Of a DNA stretch of 64,000 nucleotides, positions 10,054-20,459 are shown in pieces. Source of the stretch: Eutrigla gurnardus. Its lineage: Eukaryota; Chordata; Actinopteri; Perciformes; Triglidae. A program made the translations under genes and the position numbers. Location: the NCBI GenBank assembly GCA_963514095.1, contig OY741268.1:4796001-4860000 (forward strand). Direction: 5' to 3'. Each line of letters opens with the position of its first letter. Within the stretch, counting starts at the first letter, position 1. The notes below the pieces were generated by a model. It ran no database searches. It saw only the letters and a program-made list of their open reading frames with translations, and was not told where the DNA came from.

Positions 10054-10057
10054 TTAA

Positions 10058-10558
10058 CAGCTCCACGGTTACAATAAGATATAAGTTACCATCGGAGCTT
10101 GTAACATTTGAAAGTGAAGGGTTTTAGGCTTACGTTACATTTAAAGGCTAACGTTAACTGAGCTCCTCGTATCAACAGCCTTAAGCTACATCACGTAGCT
10201 GGCCCTACATTCCGGTGGCTACACGTATTAGCATTATTAACTTCACGCATTTTAACAGTCAAATATGTTTTAAGGCCCCTTGAACGTCCGGCGTTACTTA
10301 CATTTAAATATGGTACTCGGCACTGCTGCTGGTGCCGGTGCTGCTGCCATTGTTGGCCGCCATTGTTGGTTGAACAGCGGCGCGCAAAGCATCTTGGGAT
10401 ATGGGAGGCCGCGAAGGATAGTAGCGGTGCATCCTCCGAATACAGGGAAAAGGAGGACACATTTGTCGGCTGCTTTTGGAGGAGCCTTCGAATTTGGACG
10501 AATTGGGACAGCCTTTGCGCAGCTCTGCATCCATAGTCCGAAGGTTTGTGTGGATGTA
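10058..10558. other. GC-rich stretch downstream of the IS3EU-like gene
   Basis: Overlapping frames occur on both strands (10191-10598) with no domain. It may be the 3' part of the IS3EU-like element; I could not find its terminus. Confidence 0.4.
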
Positions 10559-11324
10559 TTATGTTGTTAGAACAAAGTTTAGAATTTCTCTTGTACACAC
10601 CATATACCTTTCCTTTAGGTCTGCTGCTCCATCCATCGCATTTTGCAGCAGCCGCTGCTGTTCAGAGGTCAGGTTATTGGGTGGTTGTGACACACTCACT
10701 CTTCGTTCAAGGTCCTCATTGTTTGCTTCTAACTGGGTGAGCTGTATGCCATGTCTTGCCAAGGCAGCTTCCAGGCTTACTTCACTGTATGGGTCATCTC
10801 CAAAGACATTGTTGAGAGCCACTGACTCCTGCTCACTGTTGGACAGCATTTCCTCCATCCACATTTGTGTTGGTGTATGGTTGTTCGCAGATCTGATTCT
10901 CTGGTTGTTCCAAGCACTTCTGAATAAATTGAGTCGTCTCTGGATCTCTGGTTTAAAAACTACTTGTAGTGCCATTTGTGTGTTGTCTTCTGGGTTCAAT
11001 ATTTGTTCATCTTCAAATGAATAGAACAGTTGGTAGAAGTAGTGCACAACCTGCTGGAAAACATCTCTCCAGAGACGTTCTATCCTTTGATTGTGTACTG
11101 AGCGGCCTGTAATGTGCCTTGCTTGTCCCTGCAGAAGGTTCATTAAAAGAGCAACCAGAGTGTTCTCCCCTCCATGGTCCGATCTGACTCTGGAGGGTAA
11201 CCCGTACAGACAGGTGGCCCGAACAAAATAAGTCAGCACTGTCAAAGCTTTGTTGTCTGTGCTGCAGTTGTAGGTTATTAGTCTGGTGTTGCCATCAATA
11301 CCAGCATGTGTCACAAAACCCCAC
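10559..11324 (-). pseudogene. IS3EU-like transposase, exon 4 (catalytic core and C-terminus)
   Basis: This exon follows an acceptor (TTTTGCAG) and encodes WGFVTHAGIDGNTRLITYN, then RVRSDHGGEN (second catalytic Asp) and GRSVHNQRIERLWRDVF (catalytic Glu), an rve-type integrase fold, followed by a charged C-terminus to the stop at 10559. Together with exons at 11916-12097, 12193-12428 and 13486-13744 it makes a protein of about 480 residues. All junction phases agree. The integrase-like core and zinc-free N-terminus fit the eukaryotic IS3-like (IS3EU) DNA transposases common in fish; the family name is from memory. The whole gene has one visible lesion, a TGA in exon 3. Confidence 0.75.
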
Positions 11325-11554
11325 CTGCAAAACATTACGGATAAAATGGAATAATGGATTACTCTATTTCATTTGCACCAATAGATTCACTACTATTGGT
11401 GCACAACTACTCAAAATATTTGTGAAAAATATTGGCAATAAAAATGTGGAAAATGAATGTGATGACAGACAAAGCTGGGTTAGCAAGTACAAAACCTGGA
11501 CTTGAACACATACACAGTGAAATTGAGTCTGTACTACCAATCTAATATGGCTCC

Positions 11555-11590
11555 CTAATACTTCTTTACCACTGGGTAAAGAAGTATTAG
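11555..11590. repeat. Perfect 15-bp hairpin abutting the SINE
   Basis: CTAATACTTCTTTAC and its exact complement flank a 6-base loop. The right arm directly touches the start of the SINE at 11591, so it may derive from the insertion event. Confidence 0.8.
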
Positions 11591-11878
11591 AGGGGGCTGT
11601 GGCTCAGGAGGTAGAGCGGTCGATCCCTGGCCCCTGCAGTCTACATGTCGAAGTATCCTTGGGCAAGATACTGAACCTCCAGTTGCTCCCGGTGGCATAG
11701 CCATCGATGTGTGAATGTGCATGAATGAGATACTGATGAGCAGGTGGCACTTTGCACAGTAGCCTCGGCCACCAGTGTATGAATGTGTGTGTGAGAGGGG
11801 TGAATGTTGACTAGATTGTAAAGCGCTTTGAGTAGCAAAGACTAGAAAGGCGCTATAAAAGTCAGTCCATTTACCATT
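11591..11878 (+). mobile_element. tRNA-derived SINE with L2-type tail
   Basis: The head reads GGCTGTGGCTCAGGAGGTAG, an A-box-like motif, followed by a B-box-like GGTCGATCCC. The body has the GAATGTGTGTG block of a very common teleost SINE. The tail AAGCGCTTTGAGT followed by GGCGCTATAAA matches the layout of the L2 LINE 3' end seen at 51701 in this window. It sits in the intron between exons 3 and 4 of the IS3EU-like gene. The tRNA part is shorter than usual, so a small internal deletion is likely. Confidence 0.82.
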
Positions 11879-11915
11879 TACTACAGAAAAAATACAAGAG
11901 CTGACCCCTAATTAC

Positions 11916-12097
11916 CGAATGAGACGCATATGGCCATCTATGTGCCATAAACTATTAGGAAATGGCACATGGTATGTTCTCCTAGCCACAGTCTGGCTCC
12001 ATCTCTGGGCTGCAGCAGCTGGATCAATTCGGTTAAGGGTCTCTCAAACTCTTCTTTGTACTACGATCCCCTCAGCATGCAGATACGCCCTCATCAT
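11916..12097 (-). pseudogene. IS3EU-like transposase, exon 3 (first catalytic Asp), with nonsense codon
   Basis: The exon runs from an acceptor (ATTCAG) to a GTAATT donor and encodes MMRAYLHAEGIVVQRRV, a TGA stop at 12046-12044, then ETLNRIDPAA and SLWHIDGHMRLI, which holds the first catalytic Asp. The stop occupies a place where Arg (CGA) would fit, so a C-to-T change at a CpG is the likely cause. The 182-nt length keeps frame with its neighbours. Confidence 0.72.
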
Positions 12098-12192
12098 CTG
12101 AATGGAGTTGATAATTCAAGATAATAAAGATAAAGTAAATTTTGAATTTAAAAAATGGATAAAACCTATAGGGGAATATGTAGTATGCTTAC

Positions 12193-12428
12193 TTCTGAGC
12201 CTGATCTTGGAAACTGGTTGTGGAGTCTCCTGACATGCTCCTCTAGGTTAGCATCACTAATGGGAGTGAATCTTTTTCTTGCTGAAATCTGGAAAGACTT
12301 CATTTTTTTATGCAGGTATGAGGAGAAACAGCCCAACATCCTCGCCATGGCTCTGACTGTGAAGCCTTGAGTGAGAAGCAGCTCAAGTTGCTCTCTTGTA
12401 ACGTCAAGCGCAGGTCTCCCTCGTCTCC
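12193..12428 (-). pseudogene. IS3EU-like transposase, exon 2 (helix-turn-helix region)
   Basis: The exon encodes GRRGRPALDVTREQLELLL followed by GFTVRAMARMLGCF, a helix-turn-helix of the resolvase/IS type that should bind the transposon ends. It has an acceptor (TTTTAG) and a GTAAGC donor. Its 236 nt join exon 1 (phase 1) and exon 3 (phase 0) without loss of frame. Confidence 0.72.
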
Positions 12429-13485
12429 CTAAAACATGGAAATAAAATAACATGCCAACAACACACAACAAAAGTCTGAGTTTTTTCAATTAATTAATTT
12501 AGTCTTTATTTATTTTTGTATTATTATACAATTAATCTTCCTACACACACACAAGTAGTCCTAAACCTGATCAGATTATAGGACCAAGGCATACAGTAGA
12601 CTGGGTGGCTGGGGTTAAGACCTCCGTAGATTTTCATGTTACAAGTCCCACTTGCTGTCATTTCCTAAATTGTGATCAACTCTGATCTTTTTAAATGAGA
12701 AAGAATACATAACATGCAGTTAAGTTTTATTAATGGAAATCTGGAAATGAAATCAATATGGCTATGGACGTTTTTAAACATACCCAATACCATTTTTAAA
12801 TTTAAACTATTAAGTGACAGAATCAGAATGTGTGTGCTTCCACTGGCTGCAGATGCGCTGCGTTCAGGCTCCGTCACAGCTGCGGCGCTCCAGAGCCTAC
12901 GCAGCAGATACGCAGAGCTCCTATTTTTGCCGAACGCCGGAGCACAACGCAGCAATTCAGCACAGAGCAGATCGTTCGAGATAGGAAGTCAAACAAAATA
13001 AAACATCCGGTTCATTTTCAAAATAACATACACCGTGTTCACGGCGGATCATATTTTACTACACTACAACTTGAAAACGTCATAATGAGCGTAGGCAGGC
13101 CTGAATTCAACAGGTCAGAGGTTTTTGTGGCTCCCCTATACCCTAACCCTATTAGAGTGCCTCTCAATGCGAGATCACGTGGGTGCTGCTGTCTCAGTTA
13201 ACCAATGTTGATTCAATGTTGGCATTTCAATCTACATTCTCAACCATCATTCAATGTTGATTCAATGTCATATTCTCAACATAGGATTTTTCAACCTTAA
13301 CCATTAATCAACCTTTCTGACCATATTTCAACGTTGATTCAATGTGATTTTGTGAACGCATCCAAAGAACCAAATCTAAGTTTAAATGTAAAGTTTTTAA
13401 CTGCTGTAGACATTTTTTTTGTCAAATAAAGAAAGAAATTCAACTCCATTTACACTAAAATAAAGATAAAGATAAAGAAACATAC
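12429..13485. other. Intron 1 of the IS3EU-like gene
   Basis: No coding sequence is supported. Between about 13200 and 13350 the motif TTGATTCAATGT recurs at least three times, sometimes extended by TCTCAAC; this looks like a short repeat element of unknown class. Confidence 0.5.
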
Positions 13486-13744
13486 CTAAACGCAAACGAG
13501 GTGCAGCGTGGAAACCTGCACAAGCATTTGAAGCTAGGGGTGCAATGATAACTGATCGGAGATCTGTGAGGCTCTGAACTATATCCCGCATAGCCTCGGC
13601 GCTACCAGTGTCTTCAACTCTTCTCAGGTTAGCAATGGAGATGTCGATAGCGTGCACTTCTCTTCGACCTGCAGATCCTTGGCGATATGCTCTTTCAATT
13701 GCAGTGCATCGTCTTCTAATGCGTCTCAGGACAGCGTCCGCCAT
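13486..13744 (-). pseudogene. IS3EU-like transposase, exon 1 (N-terminus)
   Basis: From the ATG at 13744 the frame encodes MADAVLRRIRRRCTAIERAY and continues, rich in Arg and helical, for 86 codons plus one base to a GTATG donor. The splice phase fits exon 2. I chose this ATG because upstream in-frame sequence does not look coding. The N-terminal part is variable between members of such families, so exon membership rests mainly on splice phase and position. Confidence 0.6.
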
Positions 13745-13865
13745 ATTGGTCCTTGAACTTCTGTGAAATGCTCCCTGAAGTAATGACCAAATCAGCCACT
13801 GATTGGTCCAAATTTCAGCCAATCAATTTGAAATTGGCAGCTTCCTTATACGCCCACATTCCTAT

Positions 13866-14007
13866 TAGTAGCCACTAGTGCCACTAGTGCGACTAGGATA
13901 TCAGATATCTAGTAGCAACTAGTAGGATATCAGATATCCTAGTCGCACAAGTGGCATCTAGTACGACTAGGATATCTGATATCCTGGATATCTGATATCC
14001 TAATAGC
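13866..14007. repeat. Palindromic minisatellite
   Basis: The array is built from the near-palindromic units GGATATCAGATATCC and CTAGTCGCACTAGTGCC, alternating in both orientations. The Gypsy insertion at 14008-21587 interrupts it; the array resumes at 21588 with gtagccactagtg. It may be the end of the IS3EU-like element, but that is unproven. Confidence 0.75.
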
Positions 14008-14195
14008 TGTGGTGTAATCTGGATATACAGGTGTATGTCAGACACAAGAGGGAGCTCTAGGCCAGGGGTGACCTGAGCCGCATGGGATGTCGGGAGGTTG
14101 TTGTATGTTTGACGAGCAACAAGTAAAGCGTGTTAATGTTAGCTCTACGGCAGTTGAGTCTTTATTCACTATCATATAAAGAACCCAACACGACA
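14008..14195 (+). repeat. 5' LTR of the Mag-like Gypsy element
   Basis: 188 bp, TG...CA ends, 98.4% identical by direct comparison to the 3' copy at 21400-21587. Confidence 0.95.
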
Positions 14196-14209
14196 TGGTG
14201 TCAGGAGTG
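14196..14209 (+). promoter_or_regulatory. Primer binding site, tRNA-Leu type
   Basis: TGGTGTCAGGAGTG directly follows the 5' LTR and is complementary to the 3' end of leucine tRNAs (which end in a CTCCTGACACCA-type sequence). The same primer class is used by SURL and Steamer elements. Confidence 0.8.
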
Positions 14210-14313
14210 AGCCAGTGAGAAGAAGGCGAGTGGAGAGATACGAGAAGAGGAGGAAACAGAAAGTTTAACCTCAAGAGCAACGGGAATTTGCCGGGGCAAG
14301 CTAAGCTAGCAGC

Positions 14314-14997
14314 ATGTCGCAGGAAGGACAGCAAGCGGCTGGGCAAAGTCTACAACAGCATGGACTGCAAGCGACCCCTGCAAAACCAGCTGCTATGTTC
14401 TCGATAAATCCACCAGAGCCTTTTGACTTGTCTAAGCCACACGAATGGGAAAAGTGGATAAGACGGTTTGAACGCTTCAGGATGGCAAGCGACCTGGACA
14501 AATCATCGCAAGCTAACCAGGTGAACACGCTAATATACTGCATGGGAGACGAGGCAGACGATGTCTTGAAGGGACTAACAATAACTGCAGAGCAGAAACT
14601 AGTGTACGACACTGTCAAAGCTGGCTTCACAAACCATTTTGTGCCCAAGAAAAACATTATTTATCAGCGTGCTAAATTCAACCTGCGGGCTCAAGGGGCT
14701 ACTGAAACGGCAGACTCCTTCATTACCGCATTGTATGCGCTGGCTGAACACTGCGAGTATGGAACACTACGTGACTAACTGTTAAGAGACAGGATCGTTG
14801 TGGGCATTAGAGGCAGTGGTTTGTCACAGAAAATGCAGATGGGACGCAGGCTGGATCTGGCGAAAGCAATCAACATGGTCAGACAAGCCGAGGACATCAA
14901 AAGACAGCAGACGGACCTGAGAGGGGAAGCTACAGCTAAAACTACAGTGGATGCGGTGCAATCGATGAAAAAAAAAGCAGCAAGCCTGGAGGAATAA
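14314..14997 (+). pseudogene. gag of the Mag-like Gypsy element
   Basis: Starting MSQEGQQAAGQS, the frame has the gag pattern INPPEPFDLSKPHEWEKWIR and FTNHFVPKKNIIYQRAKF. A TAA at 14776-14778 interrupts it where Gln (CAA) would fit, after which the frame resumes with LLRDRIVVGIRGSGLSQKMQ. It ends at 14997 before any zinc knuckle. The knuckle, protease and start of RT are missing, so an internal deletion preceded or accompanied the hAT insertion at 15036. Confidence 0.85.
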
Positions 14998-15035
14998 GAG
15001 ACTGTGTGACGGGTTAGGATTATTACAGCGACCGT

Positions 15036-15915
15036 CAGTGTTGGGAACGTTACTTTAAAAAAGTAATTAGTTATAGTTACTCACTACTTGTTCCAAAAAG
15101 TAACTGAGTTAGTAACTGAATTACTTTATAATAAAAGTAACTAGTTACCAGGGAAAGTAACTATTTGCGTTACTGTAAAAAAAAAAGTTGCTTTATGTCA
15201 AAGAATTTGGATTTTTCTTGTAATGAGATGGCAAACTGTAGTCTTGTAGTCTACTCCTATAGTCGCGTAGCGTGTTGTCTTGTGTATAATAATTGAGATT
15301 GCATTCTCTGCACCTCGCATGCGGGAATAATTAAAACTTGAGGAGAAATTATACAGTGGGAGACGCTGTGTCTGTCATATATCACAAAACAGGGTCAGAG
15401 CGCACAGCAGTAGACATAATGACCCCGGTGCCTCGAGCCGCTGCGCCATCATCATCATCACCACCGTCTTCACCATCCGCGCTCCACAGCTATACCGGAT
15501 TCCCGTCCAACACCAGAACGGCGGGACACCGGGGCCCGCGTGGCCCTCGCGCGCCGCTCAGACCAGCAGCAGCCCAAACTCCGGCTTCAGCTCGCGGCAA
15601 GTTTGCACGTTTCTCCACGGACAACAGGCTGCCGAGACCAGGCACGACCTGAAGACGTAATCTTACTATACATCAGCCAATAATTGCTGAGAGGTTATCT
15701 CATCCTCCCTTCTCTCATGACAACACGCGCACGAGTCCTATCATGAAGTTAAAAAAAAGTTCATTGTGCGACTTGAGTAACGTGCAGTAACGGGGTGTCG
15801 GCAATGATAACAGCGTTATAGTGACAGTCAAAGTAATTAGTTAGATTACTCGTTACTGAAAAAAGTAACGGCGTTAGTAACGCCGTTTATTTCAACTCCG
15901 TTATTCCCATCACTG
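15036..15915. mobile_element. Non-autonomous hAT element (880 bp) inside the Gypsy copy
   Basis: Flanked by a perfect 8-bp duplication, gcgaccgt (15028-15035, 15916-15923). Ends are CAGTGTTGGGAA and, inverted, CAGTGATGGGAA. Subterminal regions are full of AAAGTAAC/GTTACT repeats, the pattern of a widespread fish hAT MITE. The open frame at 15338-15652 is proline/alanine-rich and not a transposase. Confidence 0.93.
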
Positions 15916-15923
15916 GCGACCGT

Positions 15924-17849
15924 ACACTATTAAACTCAGACCCGATGCCGAGCCGGTGTCTCTGAAAGTGCCACGCCGTGTCCCATTGCCTTTGATGGGG
16001 AAAGTGAAGGAGGAACTCCAGCGCATGGAGCAGCTAGGGGTTATCAGCCGGATAGAGCAGCCAACAGAGTGGCTCCAAAGAAATCCGGAGACATCCGAAT
16101 CTGCGTCGACCTCTCGCCCCTCAACGGAGCCGTTTGCAGAGAAAAGTTTATCCTCCCATCTGTGGACCAGACACTAGGAATGCTGAGTGATGCAAAGATC
16201 TTCACAAAACTTGATGCCAACATGGGGTTTTGGCAGATCCCATTGTCAAAAGACTGTGCCCACGACACCACTTTCATCACCCCGTTCGGGCGCTACTTTT
16301 TCAACCGCCTTCCCTTCGGGATAGCCTCCGCGCCAGAACAATACCAGAACCGGATGGTGACGGAGGTGACAGAAGGACTAGAAGGAGTCGTCTGCCACAT
16401 GGACGATGTCCTTATTTGGGGTTCCACGCAGGAGGAGCACGATGCCCGCATGCACACAGTACTACAGAGGGCACAGACAGCAGGCATCACACTGAACACA
16501 GCCAAGTGTGAGTTCAGCAAGTCAAGAGTAAAGTTCCTGGGTCACATCATCTCTTCAGATTGAATACGTCCAGACCCGGAAAAGACGCGTGCTGTAAGAG
16601 AGATGGACCCGCCCACAAATGTCAGTGAACTCAGAAGCTTCCTGGGCATGGTGAATCAGCTGGGAAAGTTTGTGCCCAACTTAGCTGAAAAAGACAAAGC
16701 GCTCCGAGACCTGCTATCAAAGAGGAACCAGTGGTACTGGGGGCCTGATCAGCAGATAGCATTCACCAGCCTCAAGCAGGAAATATCAGCTGCGCCAGTC
16801 CTGCAGTTGTACGACCCGAATAAAGAGCTCAAGATCTCGGCTGATGCTTCATCATACGGACTAGGTGGCGTACTTCTGCAGAAACAGGAAGGAAGCTGGG
16901 CGCCAGTGGCATATGCGTCCAGGGCTCTCACAAGCACAGAACAGCGCTATGCTCAAGTGGAAAAGGAAGCGCTGGCCCTGACCTGGGCATGCGAGAGATT
17001 CAGAGACTTCATCACTGGACACTTGTTAGCCTGCTGGGTGGTCAAGCTCTGGATACGCTCCCACCTAGAATACAAAGATTCAGGATGAGACTCATGAGAT
17101 ATGGATACAATGTGACACATGTTCCAGGGAACAGCCTCACCACAGCCGACACGCTGTCACGGGCGCCACTGAAAGACGGCGGAACCACTGACAGTGATAG
17201 CCTGATGGAGGAAACAAACATTTATGTGGACTCTGTGATAACAAGCTTGCCTGCCGGCAAGACCTACCTGTCCGAGCTGCGGGACCAGCTGAGGGCAGAC
17301 AGCGTGTGTGCCCAAGTAATGAAGTACTGCGCAGACGGCTGGCCAGATCGCAGCAGATTAGACACACTGGTAAGACCCTATTGGGCCGAGAGGGCTGTTC
17401 TCAGCACACACAATGGACTGTTACTGCGAGGCACTAGACTAGTCATTCCCTCTATAATGAGAAATAGTGTGCCAGAGAAAATCCATGAAGGACATCAGGG
17501 GATAGTCAAATGCCGCGAAAGAGCTAAGCCATCTGTGTGGTGGCCAGGGCTAAGCAGCCAGATAGGCGAGTTAGTGTTGAGATGCACAGCGTGCATCAAA
17601 GAACGTGCCAATGCTAGAGAGCCTCTTATACCCTCTGAGCTGCCAGACAGACCATGGCAGAAGCTAGGAGCTGATTTGTTTGTATTGAAAAACAACAATT
17701 ACCTGCTAGTGGTGGACTATTTTTCTAGATATGTCGAAATTGCCCAGCTGAGCCTAACGAGAAGCACAGACGTCATAGTGCATCTCAAGTCAATGTTCGC
17801 GAGGCACGGCATACCAGAGACTTTAGTCACAGACAATGGGCCACAGTTC
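15924..17849 (+). pseudogene. pol of the Mag-like Gypsy element, first part (RT, RNase H, start of integrase)
   Basis: RT motifs are LPLMGKVKEELQRMEQLGVI, then (after a frameshift near 16070) ICVDLSPLNGAV, FTKLDANMGFWQIPL and the catalytic HMDDVLIWG near 16400. A TGA at 16561-16563 follows the RT. RNase H begins normally (KISADASSYGLGG), but a deletion and frameshift near 17020-17035 remove the TDHxPL region. The integrase zinc motif (HEGHQG, CTACIK) and first core Asp (LGADLFVLKN) follow, then VTDNGPQ, where the LTR-like insertion cuts the gene. Confidence 0.88.
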
Positions 17850-18207
17850 TGTAGGGGCCACAGCCCCACGATTCTCGGATATGACCTCTCAATGAACTGA
17901 AGGTGAATTATTCACCCTTAATGAATATGCAGACGAAGGTCCCCATCAACGTTTACAGATGAGTAAACATTCTCCTTCAGATCACTGGACCACTTGGAGG
18001 AAATGTGAGGCCACTTTATGGCTCGGTTAGAGGATTTACGAAACCTTAAATCAGAGCAGATATATCAAGTTCTCCTCGCACCCCCCGAATGAGGAGGACC
18101 AGACCTTCGGAGCCACCAGACTTTGAGGCACCTAAACACAGCTGGAAACTGATTAAAACCTTTGTTTGACAGAGAGCCTCGATTGAAGTATAAAGGATAA
18201 AACCTTG

Positions 18208-18640
18208 GGCCCTAGTTTCGTGGCACAGCGCAGGGCAGCGGAGCCGGCGTAATGCAAGTTTCGACCCGCACAGCCTTGCGCACGGTCAGTTTGGCAGTTT
18301 GGTGGATCGCCTGTGCCAAGATGGGTGTTGCGGCGCAGCAGGGGGAGGCGTCACAGATTCAGCTTGGTGTAGCGGAAGTTTCGTGGCAAACAGCCTCGCC
18401 GAGACTTCGCCGAAAGCCCGCCAGCTCCAACCTAGTCTACGTAGCTTCTTCCCTCCAGGGCTCTTGCCTCCCAGGCTCTGGCCTCCCGGCTCCTGCCTCC
18501 CCGCTTGTGCCACCAGGCGCTGGACACCAGGCGCTGGCCACCAGGCGCTGGCCACCCGGCCTTCGCCTTTGCTCTTACCCTCTTCGAATTTAGTCCCTTT
18601 CTTAGCTCCTAACTTTTACTACTTTTATTAGAATAGTTCG
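18208..18640 (+). repeat. Repeat beginning GGGCCCTAGTTTCGT, with a GC-rich minisatellite
   Basis: The first 15 bases recur at 31134 inside another element, so a shared MITE end is likely. Near 18505-18555 a 14-15 bp unit with core CACCAGGCGCTGG repeats about three times. No partner terminus was found, so the right end is uncertain. Confidence 0.45.
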
Positions 18641-18667
18641 TTCGTCGTTAAATTCTTCATTTTTGCA

Positions 18668-18994
18668 TTTTTAGCTTTTCTTTTTCCGCAAGCCTTTTTG
18701 ATCAATGCTAACTCAAACGGCGGCCGCAAGATTTGGCATATTGACTAATGCTTATACCTAAGTCACCCAAGGCCAAACTCAAGGAGAAGACAATATGCCA
18801 AATCTTGCGGCCGCCGTTTGAGTTAGCATTGATCAAAAAGGCTTGCGGAAAAAGAAAAGCTAAAAATGCTAACTCAAACGGGGGCCGCAAGATTTGGCAT
18901 ATTGTCTTCTCCTTGAGTTTGGCCTTGGGTGACTTTGGCATATTGACTATTGCTTATACCTAAGTCACCCAAGGCCAAAATCAAGGAGAAGACA
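18668..18994. repeat. Alternating forward-reverse-forward palindrome
   Basis: A 76-bp segment (18668-18743) is repeated as a perfect inverted copy at 18791-18866. Overlapping it, 18760-18830 is inverted at 18865-18935 with one mismatch, and 18737-18791 recurs directly at 18938-18994. The result is one segment copied forward, reverse, forward. Confidence 0.9.
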
Positions 18995-19283
18995 GCTGTT
19001 TAATGGATTACGGCAAAGAAGGACGCCCGCTACGAAACTACCGCAGATCGGCGCTAACGGTTCCCTCGGGCCACGGGGAAGATCCCTTCGGGTCTATGTC
19101 ACCGACGGAAGAGCGACCGCTTGGAGTTTCAGTAAGCCGAGAAGAAGCGTCCCAAAGTAAGACCGAATCCGCATTCAACAGTAATGACCAGGTTGCAGGG
19201 TGAAACTAAGTATAGCGTCTGTTAATATCTAATATCTGTGAGGTCATTTATCCCATTATTCACCTTTTCCTCTTACTAAGGAG

Positions 19284-19952
19284 TAGAGCATGACACGGGA
19301 GTGGATTTTCACTCCCGTCCCATCCCACACCCAGAGAAAAAATCCCATCCCAATCCCGGGCCGGAGTAAAAAAAAAATCCCATCCCGTCCCACTCCTGTA
19401 GAATGACTCCCGCTCCCATCCCGCTCCCACTCAAAATTACTCCCACTCCCATCCCACTCCCATCCAACTCCATTTTTTTTTTTTTTTTTTCATCACATTC
19501 AACTTGCATGAATCTATGCAATATTTGCAACTTCCCAATAAAGTCAGTTAATCTCACCGACGGATCATTGTGTCGGACTTTAGTCTGTAGCTCTCGCTTC
19601 CCGGCTTCATCGCCTCTACCTCCCTTCGCGCATTGAACTTCCGGTAGTGGCCGGCCCGGCTGGAAGTCAAAGCACTGTTGGATGTGTAGTTCTTTTCACT
19701 TGCTAACGCAAGTCAAAATAGTTTTGGCTCACTGAAAGATGACTACAAAAATGGACGTGTCTGTCCTTTTGGTTGTTTAACACGGCTGAAAATCATCATC
19801 TATTAATGGCGTTCCCGTTCCTGCCCGCTCCCGTTGATTTTTATTCCCATCCCGTCCCAATCACGGGATTAATAAAACTTTGACTCCCATCCCGCGGGAA
19901 TCCCACGGGAATCACGTGACCCGCGGGAATTCCCGAAAAATGTCATGCTCTA
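19284..19952. mobile_element. Non-autonomous hAT element (669 bp) inside the LTR-like unit
   Basis: Perfect 8-bp duplication ctaaggag (19276-19283, 19953-19960) and 12-bp inverted ends TAGAGCATGACA. Subterminal regions are dense in CCCATCCC/TCCCA repeats. No coding content. Confidence 0.95.
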
Positions 19953-20459
19953 CTAAGGAGTCCAAATTCTTAGGAAGAACACACTCGCCTTTATCGCCAA
20001 ACGTGCTAGATGAGCTGTTAATCACATTTCCAGTTATATTTCTGGCGTTGTATTGGTGTTTTGTTTATCACATCTGTTATTGTTTTATTCACTTTTGTTT
20101 AATCCCTAGTTAATCAATAAATAACCTTATAGCATAAAGTCGTTGTCCGTGGATATTTCTTCTGTGCAGAATACAAAGATCCCTATTTCAAGAACTTATG
20201 ATCTAAGGAAATGAGACTGATTTATTAAATGATATTGATTAATTGTTAATGAATTAATAAGTGGTCATTAGAGTCATTAACGTGAATTCTATAAAGTTCT
20301 GTCTGACCAACAGATGGTGCCCCTTTTACGAGAGCAGGTATTGAAATTGTAGATTAATATACATTGATATACATATTTTAATATCGTCCTTAGTTTCCGT
20401 ACATACACAGTTTACGTAGGTACCATTAGGTATTAGGCTACCTTGTTTTCCTACAGTTC

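Larger units (their letters stand above)
17850..20455 (+). mobile_element. Solo-LTR-like insertion (2.6 kb including nested pieces)
   Basis: The unit has TGTAGG...CCTACA ends and a 4-bp duplication gttc (17846-17849, 20456-20459). Removing it restores the integrase frame at VTDNGPQF, which proves the boundaries. TG...CA ends with a 4-bp duplication fit a solo LTR. A TATA box (TATAAAGG near 18190) and an AATAAA near 20120 would mark U3 and R on the plus strand. It has no coding domain. A hAT MITE (19284-19952) and a rearranged palindrome (18668-18994) account for part of its length. Confidence 0.75.

Noticed and set aside
10191..10598. 135-codon minus-strand frame and overlapping plus-strand frames
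   Set aside because: No domain, and all frames overlap in a GC-rich stretch next to the transposase exon.
13866..14007. Possible CRISPR-like array
   Set aside because: The repeats are palindromic minisatellite units without regular spacers, and the genome is eukaryotic.
15338..15652. 104-codon alanine/proline-rich frame
   Set aside because: It lies inside a non-autonomous hAT element bounded by a perfect duplication and has no transposase motif.
18252..18631. Overlapping proline/glycine-rich frames on both strands
   Set aside because: GC-rich minisatellite sequence inside a repeat, with no domain.
18708..18963. Two near-identical predicted proteins on opposite strands
   Set aside because: They arise because the segment is an inverted repeat; neither has a domain.
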